Counted from the first letter of the stretch, positions 29,463-39,231 are shown. The stretch is 49,096 nt of DNA from an uncultured Sphingomonas sp. (GCA_913775315.1 CAJYIX010000021.1:1-49096); one strand, 5' to 3'. Notes: generated by a model from the letters alone, not told the origin. A program made the numbers and translations.

Positions 29463-30211
29463 CAGCGGATCGCCGCCGCCGCCTCGATGATCGGCACGAA
29501 CTTCTCGGCGGTCAGGCTGGCGCCGCCGACGAGGGCGCCGTCGACGTGCGGGGCGGACAGGATCGTGCCGGCATTGGCGCCCGTCACCGACCCGCCGTAA
29601 AGGATGCGGATGCCGTCCGCGGCCTCGCCCACCATCTGGCGCATCTTGGCGCGGGCGATGGCGTGGATCGCGGCGATCTCTTCGACCGTCGGGGTGCGCC
29701 CCGTGCCGATCGCCCAGCGCGGTTCGTAGGCGAGCGTGAACCAGTCGGGGCTCGCATCCTCGGGCACCGATTTCTCGATCTGCGCCTGGACGACGCGTTC
29801 GGCGCGGCCGGCGTCGCGCTCCGCCTCGGTCTCACCGCAGCAGAGGATCACCGAGAGGCCGTGGCGGCGCGCGGCGGCGGCCTTGGCCCAGGCGTCGTGG
29901 CTGGTCTCGTTCTGGTCGGCGCGCCGTTCGCTGTGCCCGACGATCACCGTGGTCGCGCCCGCTTCCTTGAGCATCGGGGCGGAGATGCAACCGGTATGCG
30001 CACCCGAATCGCGCTCGTGCACGTCCTGAGCCCCGATGGCGAGCGCGCCGGCATGTTCCGCCGCCAGCGCGAGCAGCGTGGTGGGCACGCACAGCGCTAC
30101 ATCGACGCCGGGATGCGCAGCGGCGGCGGCGGCGATCGCCTCCACCTCCACGACCGCATCGCGCAGCCCGTGCATCTTCCAGTTTCCCGCCACCAGCTTC
30201 CGCCTCGTCAT
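29462..30211 (-). CDS. tpiA: Triosephosphate isomerase
   Basis: Interconverts dihydroxyacetone phosphate and glyceraldehyde 3-phosphate. The 249-residue barrel has [10 protein letters not shown] (catalytic Lys/Asn), GHSERR (catalytic His), and [15 protein letters not shown] (catalytic Glu and loop 6), then [10 protein letters not shown] and [10 protein letters not shown] for phosphate binding. Start at 30211 is supported by GGGGA upstream; an ATG eight codons earlier is less likely. A CTGCATACGAATGC palindrome lies 20 bases upstream, almost identical to the one before pckA. The downstream ynfA is coupled. Confidence 0.97.
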   Translation of the reverse strand: MTRRKLVAGNWKMHGLRDAVVEVEAIAAAAAAHPGVDVALCVPTTLLALAAEHAGALAIGAQDVHERDSGAHTGCISAPMLKEAGATTVIVGHSERRADQNETSHDAWAKAAAARRHGLSVILCCGETEAERDAGRAERVVQAQIEKSVPEDASPDWFTLAYEPRWAIGTGRTPTVEEIAAIHAIARAKMRQMVGEAADGIRILYGGSVTGANAGTILSAPHVDGALVGGASLTAEKFVPIIEAAAAIR

Positions 30212-30231
30212 CGCAATCCCCGCATCAATGT

Positions 30232-30245
30232 GCATTCGTATGCAG
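30232..30245 (-). promoter_or_regulatory. Imperfect palindrome upstream of tpiA, shared with pckA
   Basis: Coding-strand CTGCATACGAATGC, 20 bases before the tpiA ATG. It differs from the pckA copy at one position and keeps the same orientation relative to the gene. Its position near the start codon would suit repression. Confidence 0.4.
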
Positions 30246-30352
30246 CCCGTGCCAGCCCAGGCCCGCGCGCACAAGCTTGTCGCGGGGCGCATCGCCCCCT
30301 AAAGCGCGCCATTCCTGCCTTTCAGTGCTTCGCGAAACGAACGGACGCTTCG

Positions 30353-32299
30353 ATGCTCAATTTCTTCCGCCGGGTGGTCAAGTCGAAGTTCGGGGTGATC
30401 TTCACGCTCGCGGCGCTGGCGATCATCGCGATCAGCTTCGGCGTCGCCGACATCAATGGCATGCGCCAGGGCGGCACGGCGTCGGGCACGACGCTGATCG
30501 AGGTCGCGGGCGACGGGGTCAGCGAAATCGACCTGCGCCAGCGTACCCGCCTCGCGCTCGACGCGGTGCGTGCCGAGCAGCAGGGCCTCGACATGGCCGG
30601 GTTCCTCAACGCCGGCGGGTTCGAGAGCGTCGTCGCGCGGGTCGAGAACGGTCTCGTCCTCGAACAGTTCGCGAAAGAGAGCGGCATGGTCGCGTCCAAG
30701 GCGCTGGTCGACGGCCAGATCGCCAGCATCCCCGCCTTCCAGGGTTTCGACGGCAAGTTCAGCCAGACCAATTTCGAGCGCGCGCTCGCCCAGCGGCAGA
30801 TCTCGCCCGAGCAGCTGCGCACCGATATCGCGCGCGAAACCTATGCTCAGTGGCTCCTGACGCCGACGATCGGCGCGGGTCAGGTCGGCGACCAGCTTGC
30901 CCTCCCATATGCCAACCTGCTGCTGGAGCGGCGCAAGGGCCAGATCGCGCTGGTCCCGGCGGCGGTGAACGCGTCGGCGAACCCCACCGACCAGCAGCTT
31001 TCGGGCTTCTACGGCAACAACCGCGCGCGCTACATGATCCCCGAGCGGCGCGTCGTCCGCTATGCGATCGTGACGCCCGACGCCTATGCCGCGCGCGTGC
31101 AGGTGACCGATGCGGACCTTCAGGCGGCGTACAAGGCGGCGGGCGACAAATACGCCCCCTCGGCCACGCGCACGCTGGAGCAGGTGATCGTCCTCGACCA
31201 GGCGCTGGCGACCAGGATCGCGGCCCAGGTGAAGGGCGGCACCGCCGCCGCCGCCGCCGCGCGCGCCGCCGGGCTCGAAGCGACGACCGCGACGAACGTC
31301 AAGCAGTCGGCCTTCGCTACGCAGACCTCGGCCGAGATCGCGAAGGCCGCGTTCACCGCGCCCGAGGGCGGCGTCGTCGGCCCGATCAAATCGCCGCTCG
31401 GCTTCCACATCGTCAAGGTCGCGGGCATCAGCCAGTCGGCCGGCAAGCCGCTGGCCGCCGTGCGCGAGGAGTTGACCGCCGAAGTCCGCAAGAAAAAGGA
31501 GCTTCAGGCGATCGCCGACGCACAGCAGAAACTGGACAGCGGCATCGCCGACGGCGCGACCTTCGACGAACTGATCGCCGACCAGAAGCTTCAGGCACAG
31601 ACCACCCCGGCGCTGACCGCGCAGGGCCTGAACCCCGACGCGCCGACGCAGGCGCCCGATCCGCGCGTCGCGACCGTGATGCAGGCCGGCTTCGCCGCGC
31701 AGGACGGCGATGCGCCGCAGATCGTGCCGATCGGTCAGGATGGCACGTTCGCGATCGTCGCGCTCGGCCGCACCGTGCCGGCCGCCGCGCGTCCGCTCCA
31801 GTCGATCCGCGACACGGTGGTGCAGGACTGGCGCCGTCAGCAGGCCAAGCTGGCCGCGCGCCGCATCGCCGATGCCGTAGTCGCCAATGTCGGGCGCGGG
31901 ACCGCGCTGCAGCAGGCACTGGGCGCGGCGGGCATCACCGGCGGGCCGGGTATCCAGACGATCGACGTGTCGCGCGCCGAACTCGCCGCGCGCCGCGTCC
32001 AGCTGCCGCCGCCGGTCGCCCTCATGTTCAACCTGAAGCAGGGCGGCGCCAAACTGATCGAGGCGCCGAACAACGGCGGCTGGTTCGTCGTGACCGTCAC
32101 CGGCATCACCCCCGGCGACGCGCGCAAGGCGCCGGGCGCGATCCAGTCAACGCGTCAGGGTCTCGGCTCCGTCATCGGCCGCGAATATGCCGAGCAGTTC
32201 ACCAACGCCGCCAAGAAGAAGCTCGGCGCGACGCGCAACGCCGCCGGCCTCGCCAAGCTGAAGGCCGATCTCGCCGGTCAGGGCGCAGCGGCAGAGTGA
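30353..32299 (+). CDS. ppiD: PpiD/SurA-type periplasmic peptidyl-prolyl isomerase
   Basis: Membrane-anchored periplasmic chaperone that helps fold proteins leaving the Sec translocon. The 648-residue protein begins with a short cytosolic segment (MLNFFRRVVKSKF), one helix (GVIFTLAALAIIAISFGVA), then an SurA_N-like helical domain (about 40-240) and a parvulin-type domain (about 265-365; FTAPEGGVVGPIKSPLGFHI). A second large C-terminal region looks like a degenerate repeat. Parvulin activity in PpiD proteins is often weak. The stop overlaps the trpE start (GTGA). Its position before trp genes is common in sphingomonads. Confidence 0.9.
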   Translation: MLNFFRRVVKSKFGVIFTLAALAIIAISFGVADINGMRQGGTASGTTLIEVAGDGVSEIDLRQRTRLALDAVRAEQQGLDMAGFLNAGGFESVVARVENGLVLEQFAKESGMVASKALVDGQIASIPAFQGFDGKFSQTNFERALAQRQISPEQLRTDIARETYAQWLLTPTIGAGQVGDQLALPYANLLLERRKGQIALVPAAVNASANPTDQQLSGFYGNNRARYMIPERRVVRYAIVTPDAYAARVQVTDADLQAAYKAAGDKYAPSATRTLEQVIVLDQALATRIAAQVKGGTAAAAAARAAGLEATTATNVKQSAFATQTSAEIAKAAFTAPEGGVVGPIKSPLGFHIVKVAGISQSAGKPLAAVREELTAEVRKKKELQAIADAQQKLDSGIADGATFDELIADQKLQAQTTPALTAQGLNPDAPTQAPDPRVATVMQAGFAAQDGDAPQIVPIGQDGTFAIVALGRTVPAAARPLQSIRDTVVQDWRRQQAKLAARRIADAVVANVGRGTALQQALGAAGITGGPGIQTIDVSRAELAARRVQLPPPVALMFNLKQGGAKLIEAPNNGGWFVVTVTGITPGDARKAPGAIQSTRQGLGSVIGREYAEQFTNAAKKKLGATRNAAGLAKLKADLAGQGAAAE

Positions 32300-33792
32300 T
32301 CGAGGGAGTCGACGACGCCCGCGCCGCGCTGGCTGCCGGGCGGCCGGCGCTGGTCTGGCGCCGCCAGCTTGCCGACACCGAGACGCCGGTCGCCGCCGCG
32401 CTCAAGCTGATCGAGCCGGGCCGCGGCGACTTCCTGCTTGAGTCGGTGGAGGGCGGCGCGGTGCGCGGGCGGCACAGCCTGATCGGCCTCGCGCCCGACC
32501 TCGTGTTCCGCGCGGTGGGTGCGGATGCTCAGATCAATCGCCGGTGGCTAATCGATCGCGACGCGTTCGTGGCCTGCGAAACCGACAGCCTCGCAGCACT
32601 TCGCTCGCTGGTCGAGGATTGCCGCGCCGACGTGCCCGCGGCCCTGCCCCGTGCGCTCGCCTGTCTCGTCGGCTATTTCGGCTATGAGACGATCGGGCTG
32701 GTCGAGAAGCTGCCCGCGCCCAAGGCGCGCGCACTCGACATCCCCGACATGCTGTTCGTGCGGCCGACCGTGCTGCTGGTCTTCGATCGCCTCGCCGACG
32801 CGCTGTTCATCGTCGCTCCCGCCTGGCCCGAGCATGGTGGCCAAGCCGTGGACCGCGCGTGCGAGGCGATCGAGGCGACCGCCGCCCGTCTCGCCGCCGC
32901 GCCGCTCCCCGCCCCTGCCCGCAGCGTGGCGGAGCCGCCGGTCTTTACGCCCGTCCTTGCGCCCGGCCGCTATGGCGAGATGGTCGCAGCGGCGAAGGAA
33001 TATATCGCCGCGGGCGACATCTTTCAGGTCGTGCTCGCCCAGCGTTTTACCGCGCCCTTCGCGCTGCCGCCGATCGAACTCTATCGCGCACTGCGGCGGA
33101 TCAACCCGTCGCCCTTCCTCTATCACCTCGACCTGCCGGGCTTCTCGCTCACCGGATCGAGCCCGGAGATCCTCGTGCGCGTCCGCGACGGCGAAGTGAC
33201 GATCCGCCCGATCGCCGGCACGCGCCCCCGCGGCGCGACGGCCGAGGCTGACGCCGCGAACCGCGAAAGCCTGCTTGCCGATCCCAAGGAGCGCGCCGAG
33301 CACCTGATGCTCCTCGACCTCGGCCGGAACGATGTGGGCCGGGTGGCGACCGCGGGCAGCGTGCGCGTGACTGACAGCTACACGGTCGAGCTCTACAGCC
33401 ACGTCATGCACATCGTCTCGAACGTGGTGGGCCGGCTGCACCCCGACCGCGACGCGATCGACGCATTATTCGCCGGCTTCCCCGCGGGCACGGTCAGCGG
33501 CGCGCCCAAGGTCCGTGCCTGCCAGATCATCGGCGAACTGGAGCCCGAGGCGCGCGGCGCCTATGCGGGCGGCGTCGGCTATTTCTCGCCCGACGGGTCG
33601 ATGGATTCGTGCATCGTCCTGCGCACCGGAATCGTCAAGGACGGCGTCATGCACGTCCAGGCTGGCGCCGGCATCGTCGCCGACAGCGACCCCGCCTATG
33701 AGCAGCGCGAGTGCGAGGCCAAGGCCGGCGCGCTGCTGGCCGCCGCAAGAGAAGCGGTCGCTCGGGCGGGCGAAGGGCAGTACGGCCAGTAG
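32296..33792 (+). CDS. trpE: Anthranilate synthase component I
   Basis: Makes anthranilate from chorismate with ammonia supplied by TrpG; first step of tryptophan synthesis. It is 498 residues. The N-terminal LLES motif (FLLESVEGG) predicts tryptophan feedback inhibition. Chorismate-binding motifs are PIAGTRPRGAT, HLMLLDLGRNDVGRV and FAGFPAGTVSGAPKVRAC. The start is taken as GTG at 32296, overlapping the ppiD stop; a long open frame continues upstream but is ppiD in another frame. The gene is separated from trpG by one small opposite-strand gene. Confidence 0.95.
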   Translation: MIEGVDDARAALAAGRPALVWRRQLADTETPVAAALKLIEPGRGDFLLESVEGGAVRGRHSLIGLAPDLVFRAVGADAQINRRWLIDRDAFVACETDSLAALRSLVEDCRADVPAALPRALACLVGYFGYETIGLVEKLPAPKARALDIPDMLFVRPTVLLVFDRLADALFIVAPAWPEHGGQAVDRACEAIEATAARLAAAPLPAPARSVAEPPVFTPVLAPGRYGEMVAAAKEYIAAGDIFQVVLAQRFTAPFALPPIELYRALRRINPSPFLYHLDLPGFSLTGSSPEILVRVRDGEVTIRPIAGTRPRGATAEADAANRESLLADPKERAEHLMLLDLGRNDVGRVATAGSVRVTDSYTVELYSHVMHIVSNVVGRLHPDRDAIDALFAGFPAGTVSGAPKVRACQIIGELEPEARGAYAGGVGYFSPDGSMDSCIVLRTGIVKDGVMHVQAGAGIVADSDPAYEQRECEAKAGALLAAAREAVARAGEGQYGQ

Positions 33793-33802
33793 CCGATCGT
33801 TA

Positions 33803-33821
33803 TCCCGGATTCGATCCGGGA
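33803..33821. repeat. Single REP-like hairpin between convergent genes
   Basis: TCCCGGAT-TCG-ATCCGGGA, a perfect eight-base stem, in the 38-base gap between the convergent trpE and the small exported gene. The core matches the arms of the element at 25911-26040. It could stop transcription from both sides, but no T-tract is present. Confidence 0.6.
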
Positions 33822-33830
33822 TGACGGAAA

Positions 33831-34241
33831 TCACGGCACCTTCGCAGCTTCTGCCCGCTGGGCGCGGCGCCATTCGAACCACTGGTCGATCATCTGCTGG
33901 TTGCAGCCCGTCTGGCCGCCCGTTCCGACCGGCGAACAACTGTTGGGCAGGCCCGCACGGTTCGCGTCCATCATCGTCTGCGCGCGGTTGGTCCAGGACT
34001 GATTGCCCGCGACCACCGGCGCGTCGCGGAACTCCTTGGGGATACGATATTGTTCTTCCGGGTCGATCCGGCCGCAGACCACGATCTCGTCGCCCTGCGC
34101 CTCGGGACATTTCTCGCCCGGCTTGAGCATCACGTTGCGAATACGCTGCGGCGTGCCCGAGCGTGCGCCCTGCGGCGTCTCCTGCGCCAGCGACGGCGCG
34201 GCGGTCGCGAGCAGGATCAGGCCCAGGGTCAAGCGGCGCAT
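33831..34241 (-). CDS. Small exported Cys-containing protein of unknown function
   Basis: Not recognised. The 136-residue protein has a Sec signal (MRRLTLGLILLATAAPSLAQ) and a segment CPEAQGDEIVVCGRIDPEEQ followed by YRIPKEFR; this EIVVC-x-R...YRIP pattern recurs in small sphingomonad exported proteins. Four cysteines could form two disulfides, and the C-terminus (NQQMIDQWFEWRRAQRAEA) is helical. The ribosome-binding site CGGAGAA is well placed. It interrupts the trpE-trpG order in the opposite strand, which suggests insertion into an ancestral trp operon. Confidence 0.75.
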   Translation of the reverse strand: MRRLTLGLILLATAAPSLAQETPQGARSGTPQRIRNVMLKPGEKCPEAQGDEIVVCGRIDPEEQYRIPKEFRDAPVVAGNQSWTNRAQTMMDANRAGLPNSCSPVGTGGQTGCNQQMIDQWFEWRRAQRAEAAKVP

Positions 34242-34320
34242 GGCAATTCTCCGGCAGTTCGCCCGTCCATCCGCGCACCAAGCTTGCGCACGGCTGAACG
34301 AGGGCTAGATGGGGTGCGAT

Positions 34321-34929
34321 ATGCTCCTCGTCATCGACAATTACGACAGCTTCACCTGGAACCTCGTCCATTATCTGATGGAATTGGGGGTCGAGGTGCG
34401 GGTCGAGCGCAACGACGCCATGACCGCGCGCGACGCGATCGAGACGAACGCACAGGCGTTCCTGATCTCGCCCGGCCCCTGCACCCCGAACGAGGCGGGG
34501 ATCAGCCTCGACCTCGTCGCCGCGTGCGCCGAAATGAGGAAACCGCTGCTCGGCGTCTGTCTCGGCCATCAGGCGATCGGCCAGCATTTTGGGGGCAACG
34601 TGGTTCGCGGCGGACTGATGCACGGCAAGACCTGCCCGGTCGAGCATGACGGCACCGGGCTGTTCGCCGGCCTCCCCTCCCCCTTCACCGCGACGCGCTA
34701 TCACTCGCTCATCGTGACCGACGTGCCCGAGGCGCTGGTGGTCAACGCGACTGCATCCGACGCCAGCGTGATGGGCTTTCGTCACCGCGAGCTGCCGATC
34801 CACGGTGTCCAGTTCCATCCCGAAAGCATCGCGACCGAGCACGGTCATGCGATGCTCGCCAATTTCCTGCGCGACGCCGGCCTGCCCGCGACGATGCCCG
34901 CGCATCTGCCCAAGGGGCTGGCGGCATGA
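34321..34929 (+). CDS. trpG: Anthranilate synthase component II (glutamine amidotransferase)
   Basis: Class I glutamine amidotransferase supplying ammonia to TrpE. The 202-residue protein begins [18 protein letters not shown], carries the nucleophile cysteine in [17 protein letters not shown], and has the His-Glu dyad in [13 protein letters not shown]. Start at 34321 (MLLVIDNYD) matches the family; a Met four codons earlier is possible. Its stop overlaps the trpD start (ATGA). Folate-linked PabA is the usual alternative, but linkage to trpD and trpC favours tryptophan synthesis; it may serve both. Confidence 0.95.
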   Translation: MLLVIDNYDSFTWNLVHYLMELGVEVRVERNDAMTARDAIETNAQAFLISPGPCTPNEAGISLDLVAACAEMRKPLLGVCLGHQAIGQHFGGNVVRGGLMHGKTCPVEHDGTGLFAGLPSPFTATRYHSLIVTDVPEALVVNATASDASVMGFRHRELPIHGVQFHPESIATEHGHAMLANFLRDAGLPATMPAHLPKGLAA

Positions 34930-35921
34930 CGGTGACGACGCTGCTGCCCGATCCGGCAACGCCGCTGTCGCATGACAGCGCCGCGCGTGCGTTCGCCGAC
35001 ATTCTCGACGGCCGCGCCGAGGATGCGTCGATCGAAGCGTTCCTGATCGGCCTGACCGAGCGGGGCGAAACCTCGATCGAGATCGCCGCCGCGGCGCGCG
35101 CCCTGCGGGAGCGGATGATCGGCCTCGACGCGCCCGACAATGCAATCGATGTGTGCGGCACCGGCGGTGACGGGCACCATACGCTCAACGTCTCGACCGC
35201 CGTCGCGATCGTCGTCGCGGCGTGCGGCGTGCCCGTCGCCAAGCACGGCAACCGGGCCGCCTCGTCCAAGGCGGGGGCCGCGGACACGCTGGAGGCGCTG
35301 GGCCTCGACCTCGACGCCGCGACCGCGAGTGCGGAGGCGACGCTGAACGAGCTCGGCATCGCCTTCCTGTTCGCCGCGAACCATCATCCCTCGCTCGCGC
35401 GCCTCGCGCCGCTTCGCCGGCGGATCGGGCGGCGGACGATCTTCAACCTGATGGGCCCGCTCGCCAATCCGGCGCGGGTCGAGCGCCAGCTCGTGGGCAT
35501 CGCCCGCCCCGACTATGTGCCCGTCTATGCCGACGCGCTGGACCTCCTGGGCGCGCAGGCGGCGGCGGTGGTGTCGGGTGAGGATGCGCTCGACGAGCTC
35601 TCCTGCGCCGGCCCCAGCGTTGCCGCGAATGTCGGCAGCGCGGCTCTACCGCAAGCGATCGTGCCCGAGGATGCCGGCCTGCCCCGCCACCCGCTGGCCA
35701 AGATCCGCGGCGGCGAGGCGGCCGAGAATGCCGAGGCGCTGAAGGACCTGCTCGCGGGCGGGGCGGGTGCGTACCGCGACGCGGTCCTCCTCAACGCCGC
35801 CGCCGCGCTGATCGTCGCCGGCCGCGTCGAAACGCTGGCCGACGGCGCCGCGCAGGCGGCCGAAGCGATCGACAGCGCCCGCGCCGCCGCGCTCGTCCGC
35901 CGCTGGATCGACCGCGTATGA
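34926..35921 (+). CDS. trpD: Anthranilate phosphoribosyltransferase
   Basis: Joins anthranilate to PRPP, the second step of tryptophan synthesis. The 331-residue protein has the PRPP-binding glycine motif [15 protein letters not shown], the [21 protein letters not shown] segment, and the [13 protein letters not shown] motif, all diagnostic for TrpD. It overlaps trpG at its start and trpC at its stop by four bases each, so the three are translationally coupled. Confidence 0.97.
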   Translation: MTVTTLLPDPATPLSHDSAARAFADILDGRAEDASIEAFLIGLTERGETSIEIAAAARALRERMIGLDAPDNAIDVCGTGGDGHHTLNVSTAVAIVVAACGVPVAKHGNRAASSKAGAADTLEALGLDLDAATASAEATLNELGIAFLFAANHHPSLARLAPLRRRIGRRTIFNLMGPLANPARVERQLVGIARPDYVPVYADALDLLGAQAAAVVSGEDALDELSCAGPSVAANVGSAALPQAIVPEDAGLPRHPLAKIRGGEAAENAEALKDLLAGGAGAYRDAVLLNAAAALIVAGRVETLADGAAQAAEAIDSARAAALVRRWIDRV

Positions 35922-36706
35922 GCAATATGCTGACCGCGATCATCGATCGCAAATATGACGAAGTGGCCGAGCGTCGGGCAAAGGCCAGCCTCGCCGACCT
36001 CGATGCGCGAGCCGCGCTGCAATCCGCGCCCCGCGGGTTCAAGGCCGCGCTCGACGCGCGTGCCGCCTCGGGCCGTCACGCGCTGATCGCGGAGGTGAAG
36101 AAGGCGAGTCCGTCCAAGGGCCTGATCCGCGCCGATTTCGACCCACCCGCGATCGCCCGCGCCTATGCCGCCGGCGGCGCGACGTGCCTGTCGGTCCTGA
36201 CCGACGCGCCCGGCTTTCAGGGGCACGAGGATTATCTCGTCGCCGCCCGCGCCGCGTGCGACCTGCCCGTCCTGCGCAAGGATTTCATGGTCGACCCGTG
36301 GCAGGTCGCCGAAGCGCGCGCGATGGGCGCCGACGCGATCCTCATCATCGTCGCCGCGCTGGACGACGGCGCGATGGCCGAGATCGAGTCCGCCGCGTTC
36401 GAGCGCGGGATGGACGTGCTGGTCGAAGTCCACGACGCTGCCGAGATGGAGCGGGCGGCGCGCCTCAGGTCCCGCCTGACCGGCGTCAATAATCGCAATC
36501 TCAAGACGTTCGAGGTCGATTTCAAAAAGACCTTCGAGCTCGTCGGCAACGCACCCGCCAATTGCACCTTTGTCGCCGAAAGCGGCCTGAACACCCGCGC
36601 GGAGCTCGACGCGATGGCCGAGCACGGCATCCGCTGCTTCCTGATCGGCGAGGCACTGATGCGCCAGGCGGATGTCGAAGCTGCGACGCGCGCGCTGGTC
36701 GGATGA
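35918..36706 (+). CDS. trpC: Indole-3-glycerol phosphate synthase
   Basis: Closes the indole ring in tryptophan synthesis. The 262-residue barrel has the catalytic lysine motif [17 protein letters not shown], the [14 protein letters not shown] strand, and [12 protein letters not shown] and [13 protein letters not shown] near the C-terminus. It is a stand-alone enzyme, not fused to TrpF. Overlaps: ATGA with trpD upstream and with moaC downstream. Confidence 0.97.
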   Translation: MSNMLTAIIDRKYDEVAERRAKASLADLDARAALQSAPRGFKAALDARAASGRHALIAEVKKASPSKGLIRADFDPPAIARAYAAGGATCLSVLTDAPGFQGHEDYLVAARAACDLPVLRKDFMVDPWQVAEARAMGADAILIIVAALDDGAMAEIESAAFERGMDVLVEVHDAAEMERAARLRSRLTGVNNRNLKTFEVDFKKTFELVGNAPANCTFVAESGLNTRAELDAMAEHGIRCFLIGEALMRQADVEAATRALVG

Positions 36707-37176
36707 ACGCCCTGACGCATCTGGACGAGGCGGGCGCCGCGCGAATGGTCGATGTGGGGCACAAGCCCGCGACCGAGCGCCGTGCCGTCGCCGGCGGCCG
36801 CATCGCCATGTCGCGCGAAGCCGCCGCCGCGATCCGCGACGGCGCGGTGGCGAAGGGCGACGTGCTCGCAGTGGCGCGGATCGCCGGGATCATGGCGGCC
36901 AAGCGAACCGCCGACCTCATCCCCTTGTGCCACCCGCTGCCGCTCACCAGTGTCGAGGTAGGCCTGTCGGTCGAGGATGATGGCGTCGCCGTGACCGCCA
37001 CCGCCGCCACGACGGGCCAGACCGGCGTCGAGATGGAGGCGATGGTCGCCGCCAGCACGGCGCTCCTCACCTTGTACGACATGGCAAAGGCGATCGATAA
37101 GGGCATGATTATCGAGGCCGTTCGCCTGCTGTCGAAGACCGGCGGCAAGTCCGGCGACTGGTTCGCGTCCGCCTGA
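36703..37176 (+). CDS. moaC: Cyclic pyranopterin monophosphate synthase
   Basis: Second enzyme of molybdenum cofactor synthesis, forming cPMP with MoaA. The 157-residue protein carries [18 protein letters not shown], the [16 protein letters not shown] substrate loop, and [15 protein letters not shown] with the conserved Glu and Met. Normal length. It overlaps the trpC stop by four bases; the fusion of tryptophan and molybdopterin genes into one transcript is typical of many alphaproteobacteria. Confidence 0.97.
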   Translation: MNALTHLDEAGAARMVDVGHKPATERRAVAGGRIAMSREAAAAIRDGAVAKGDVLAVARIAGIMAAKRTADLIPLCHPLPLTSVEVGLSVEDDGVAVTATAATTGQTGVEMEAMVAASTALLTLYDMAKAIDKGMIIEAVRLLSKTGGKSGDWFASA

Positions 37177-38357
37177 TGCCGCTGCTCCCCGTTGCCGAGG
37201 CGCAGACCCGGCTGCTTGCCCTTCGCGATCCAGTCGAAGTCGAAACGCTGCGGCTGACCCAGGCCGCGGGCCGCTGGGCGGCCGAACCGATCGCTGCGCT
37301 GCGAACGCAGCCTTCGCGCGACCTGTCGGCGATGGACGGCTATGCGATCGCGCATGCCGCGCTGCCCGGCCCGTTCCGGCTGATCGGGGAAAGTGCCGCC
37401 GGCCGGCCGTTCGCCGGCCCTGTCGCGCCAGGCGAAACCGTCCGTATCTTCACCGGCGCGGCGATGCCCGCGGGCGCCGACTGCGTGCTGGTGCAGGAGG
37501 AAGCCCGGGTCGAAGGCGCGCAGGTGCATCTCGCGGGCGAAGGCCCCGCCCATCCCGGCCGCAACGTCCGCCGCGCCGGGCTGGACTTCACGGTCGGCGA
37601 CGTGCTGATCGAAGCAGGCGAGCGGATCACGCCGGCGCGCATCGCGCTTGCTGCCGTCGCCGGACACGCGGCCCTGCCCGTCCGCCGCCGTGTCCGCGTC
37701 GCGATCGCGGCGACCGGCGATGAACTCCGCCCCGCGGGCGCACCGCTGAGCGATGGCGACCTGCCAGAGAGCAACGGCGTGATGCTGACGGCGCTGCTCG
37801 CCGACCTGCCCATCGATCTCGTCGACCTCGGCATCCTGCCCGATCGGCTGGAAGTGTTGCGCGACGCCTTTGCCGGTGCGCAGGCGGACATTCTCGTCAC
37901 CACCGGCGGGGCGTCGGTCGGCGACCATGACCTCGTCCGGCCGGCACTGGAGGCGGCGGGCGCGGTCATCGACTTCTGGCGCGTGGCGCTGCGGCCGGGC
38001 AAGCCGATGCTCGCCGGGCGGCTGGGCGAAGGCGTGGTCGTCGGCCTTCCCGGCAATCCCGTGTCCGCGTTCGTGACCGCAACGCTGTTCGTCCGGCCGC
38101 TGGTCGCGCACCTGTCCGGCGCGGCCGATCCGTTGCCCAAACCGACGCCCGCGACGCTCGGCGAGCCGCTGGCCGCCAATGGCGAGCGCACCGATTATCT
38201 GCGCGGGCGGCGGATCGACGGGCGCGTGCATGTCGCCGCGATCCAGGACAGCTCGATGCTCCGCACGCTGGCCCGCGCAGACTGCCTCGTGCTTCGCGAA
38301 CCGCAGGCGCCGGCGGCGGCGGCGGGCGACTCGGCGCAGATCCTAGACCTTGCTTGA
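37176..38357 (+). CDS. moeA: Molybdopterin molybdenumtransferase
   Basis: Inserts molybdate into adenylylated molybdopterin to finish molybdenum cofactor. The 393-residue protein has DLSAMDGYAIAH in domain III, the ATGDEL and TTGGASVGDHDLV motifs of the MoCF fold, and PGKPMLAG...GLPGNPVSAFV near the substrate site. The start overlaps the moaC stop (TGATG). The end of the operon is close to the lexA promoter. Confidence 0.95.
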   Translation: MPLLPVAEAQTRLLALRDPVEVETLRLTQAAGRWAAEPIAALRTQPSRDLSAMDGYAIAHAALPGPFRLIGESAAGRPFAGPVAPGETVRIFTGAAMPAGADCVLVQEEARVEGAQVHLAGEGPAHPGRNVRRAGLDFTVGDVLIEAGERITPARIALAAVAGHAALPVRRRVRVAIAATGDELRPAGAPLSDGDLPESNGVMLTALLADLPIDLVDLGILPDRLEVLRDAFAGAQADILVTTGGASVGDHDLVRPALEAAGAVIDFWRVALRPGKPMLAGRLGEGVVVGLPGNPVSAFVTATLFVRPLVAHLSGAADPLPKPTPATLGEPLAANGERTDYLRGRRIDGRVHVAAIQDSSMLRTLARADCLVLREPQAPAAAAGDSAQILDLA

Positions 38358-38396
38358 CAGCAAGTAGAACAAGCCATAAACGTTCGGCGTCTGTTC
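38354..38396 (+). promoter_or_regulatory. lexA promoter with LexA (SOS) box
   Basis: A -35 TTGACA (38354-38359) is followed, after about 17 bases, by a weak -10 (TAAACG). The alphaproteobacterial LexA box GTTC-N7-GTTC (38382-38396) overlaps the -10/start-site region, so LexA binding would repress its own gene. The box is 17 bases before the lexA ATG. Confidence 0.85.
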
Positions 38397-38412
38397 TTAT
38401 GGGAGAGGCGCG

Positions 38413-39084
38413 ATGCTCACGCGCAAGCAGCACGAACTCATCTGCTTCATTGCCGACCGGCTGGCCGAGACAGGCGTGTCGCCCTCGTTCGAGGAAATGA
38501 AGGACGCGCTCGAGCTCAAGTCGAAGTCGGGCGTCCACCGCCTCATCAGCGCGCTGGAGGAGCGCGGGTTCCTGCGCCGCCTGCCCAACCGGGCCCGTGC
38601 ACTCGAAGTCATCAAGATGCCCGAGGCCAAGGCGCCCGCCAAGAAGCGCGCTGCGCCTGCGGCCACGCCGAGCGCTCCTGCGACGCTGCCGACCCCTGCC
38701 AACGACGTGATCGAGATCCCGCTGCACGGCCGCATCGCCGCCGGTGTGCCGATCGAGGCGATGGAGGGTGCATCGATGCTCCCCGTTCCCGCCGCGCTGC
38801 TGGGTGCGGGCGAGCATTATGCGCTGGAGGTGTCGGGGGATTCGATGGTCGAGGCGGGTATCCTCGACGGCGACTATGCGCTCATCCGCCGTCAGGAGGT
38901 CGCCCGCGACGGCGAGATCGTCGTGGCGCTGATCGACGAGCATGAGGCCACGCTGAAGTTCTTCCGGCACGAGGGCGGGATGGTCCGCCTCGACCCCGCC
39001 AACCGCAGCTACGACCCGCAGCGTTATCGCCCCGATCAGGTGCGCGTACAGGGCAAGCTCGCTGGGCTGCTCCGCCGCTATTGA
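38413..39084 (+). CDS. lexA: SOS regulator LexA
   Basis: Repressor that is self-cleaved in the presence of RecA filaments. The 223-residue protein has an N-terminal winged helix ([34 protein letters not shown]), a long Ala/Pro linker (about 70-97) and the C-terminal protease domain. The cleavage bond is Ala110-Gly111 ([10 protein letters not shown]), with catalytic Ser144 (SGDSMVEAG) and Lys182 (EATLKFF). GGAGAGG precedes the ATG. A LexA box upstream predicts autoregulation. Confidence 0.97.
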   Translation: MLTRKQHELICFIADRLAETGVSPSFEEMKDALELKSKSGVHRLISALEERGFLRRLPNRARALEVIKMPEAKAPAKKRAAPAATPSAPATLPTPANDVIEIPLHGRIAAGVPIEAMEGASMLPVPAALLGAGEHYALEVSGDSMVEAGILDGDYALIRRQEVARDGEIVVALIDEHEATLKFFRHEGGMVRLDPANRSYDPQRYRPDQVRVQGKLAGLLRRY

Positions 39085-39090
39085 CGGGAT

Positions 39091-39117
39091 CGGGCGGCGA
39101 TTTGTCGTCGCCGCCCG
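39091..39117 (+). terminator. Hairpin after lexA
   Basis: CGGGCGGCGA (39091-39100), loop TTTGTCG, TCGCCGCCCG (39108-39117): a perfect ten-base stem starting seven bases after the lexA stop. There is no T-tract after it, so termination may be partial or rho-assisted. The remaining bases up to dnaG show no gene. Confidence 0.5.
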
Positions 39118-39231
39118 TCTCAAGATGCTACCGCGACTCGGCGTGTTCTGTCATGAGGGCGGCATGGCGGGATCATCGACTATTTCTGTGCGGCCCGTCG
39201 CCGCGTGCCGCCTTTGCGATCGACCTTGGGC

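Noticed and set aside
29393-30352. Extended N-terminus for the PpiD-like protein
   Set aside because: The upstream codons are antisense to tpiA and would place an Arg-rich segment before the normal membrane anchor.
30277-32295. Long N-terminal extension of trpE reaching back across ppiD
   Set aside because: The upstream part is the ppiD gene read in another frame; trpE starts at the GTG overlapping the ppiD stop.
38367-38370. GAAC half-site as a second LexA box
   Set aside because: No second GAAC at seven-base spacing on either side; only the GTTC-N7-GTTC at 38382-38396 is complete.
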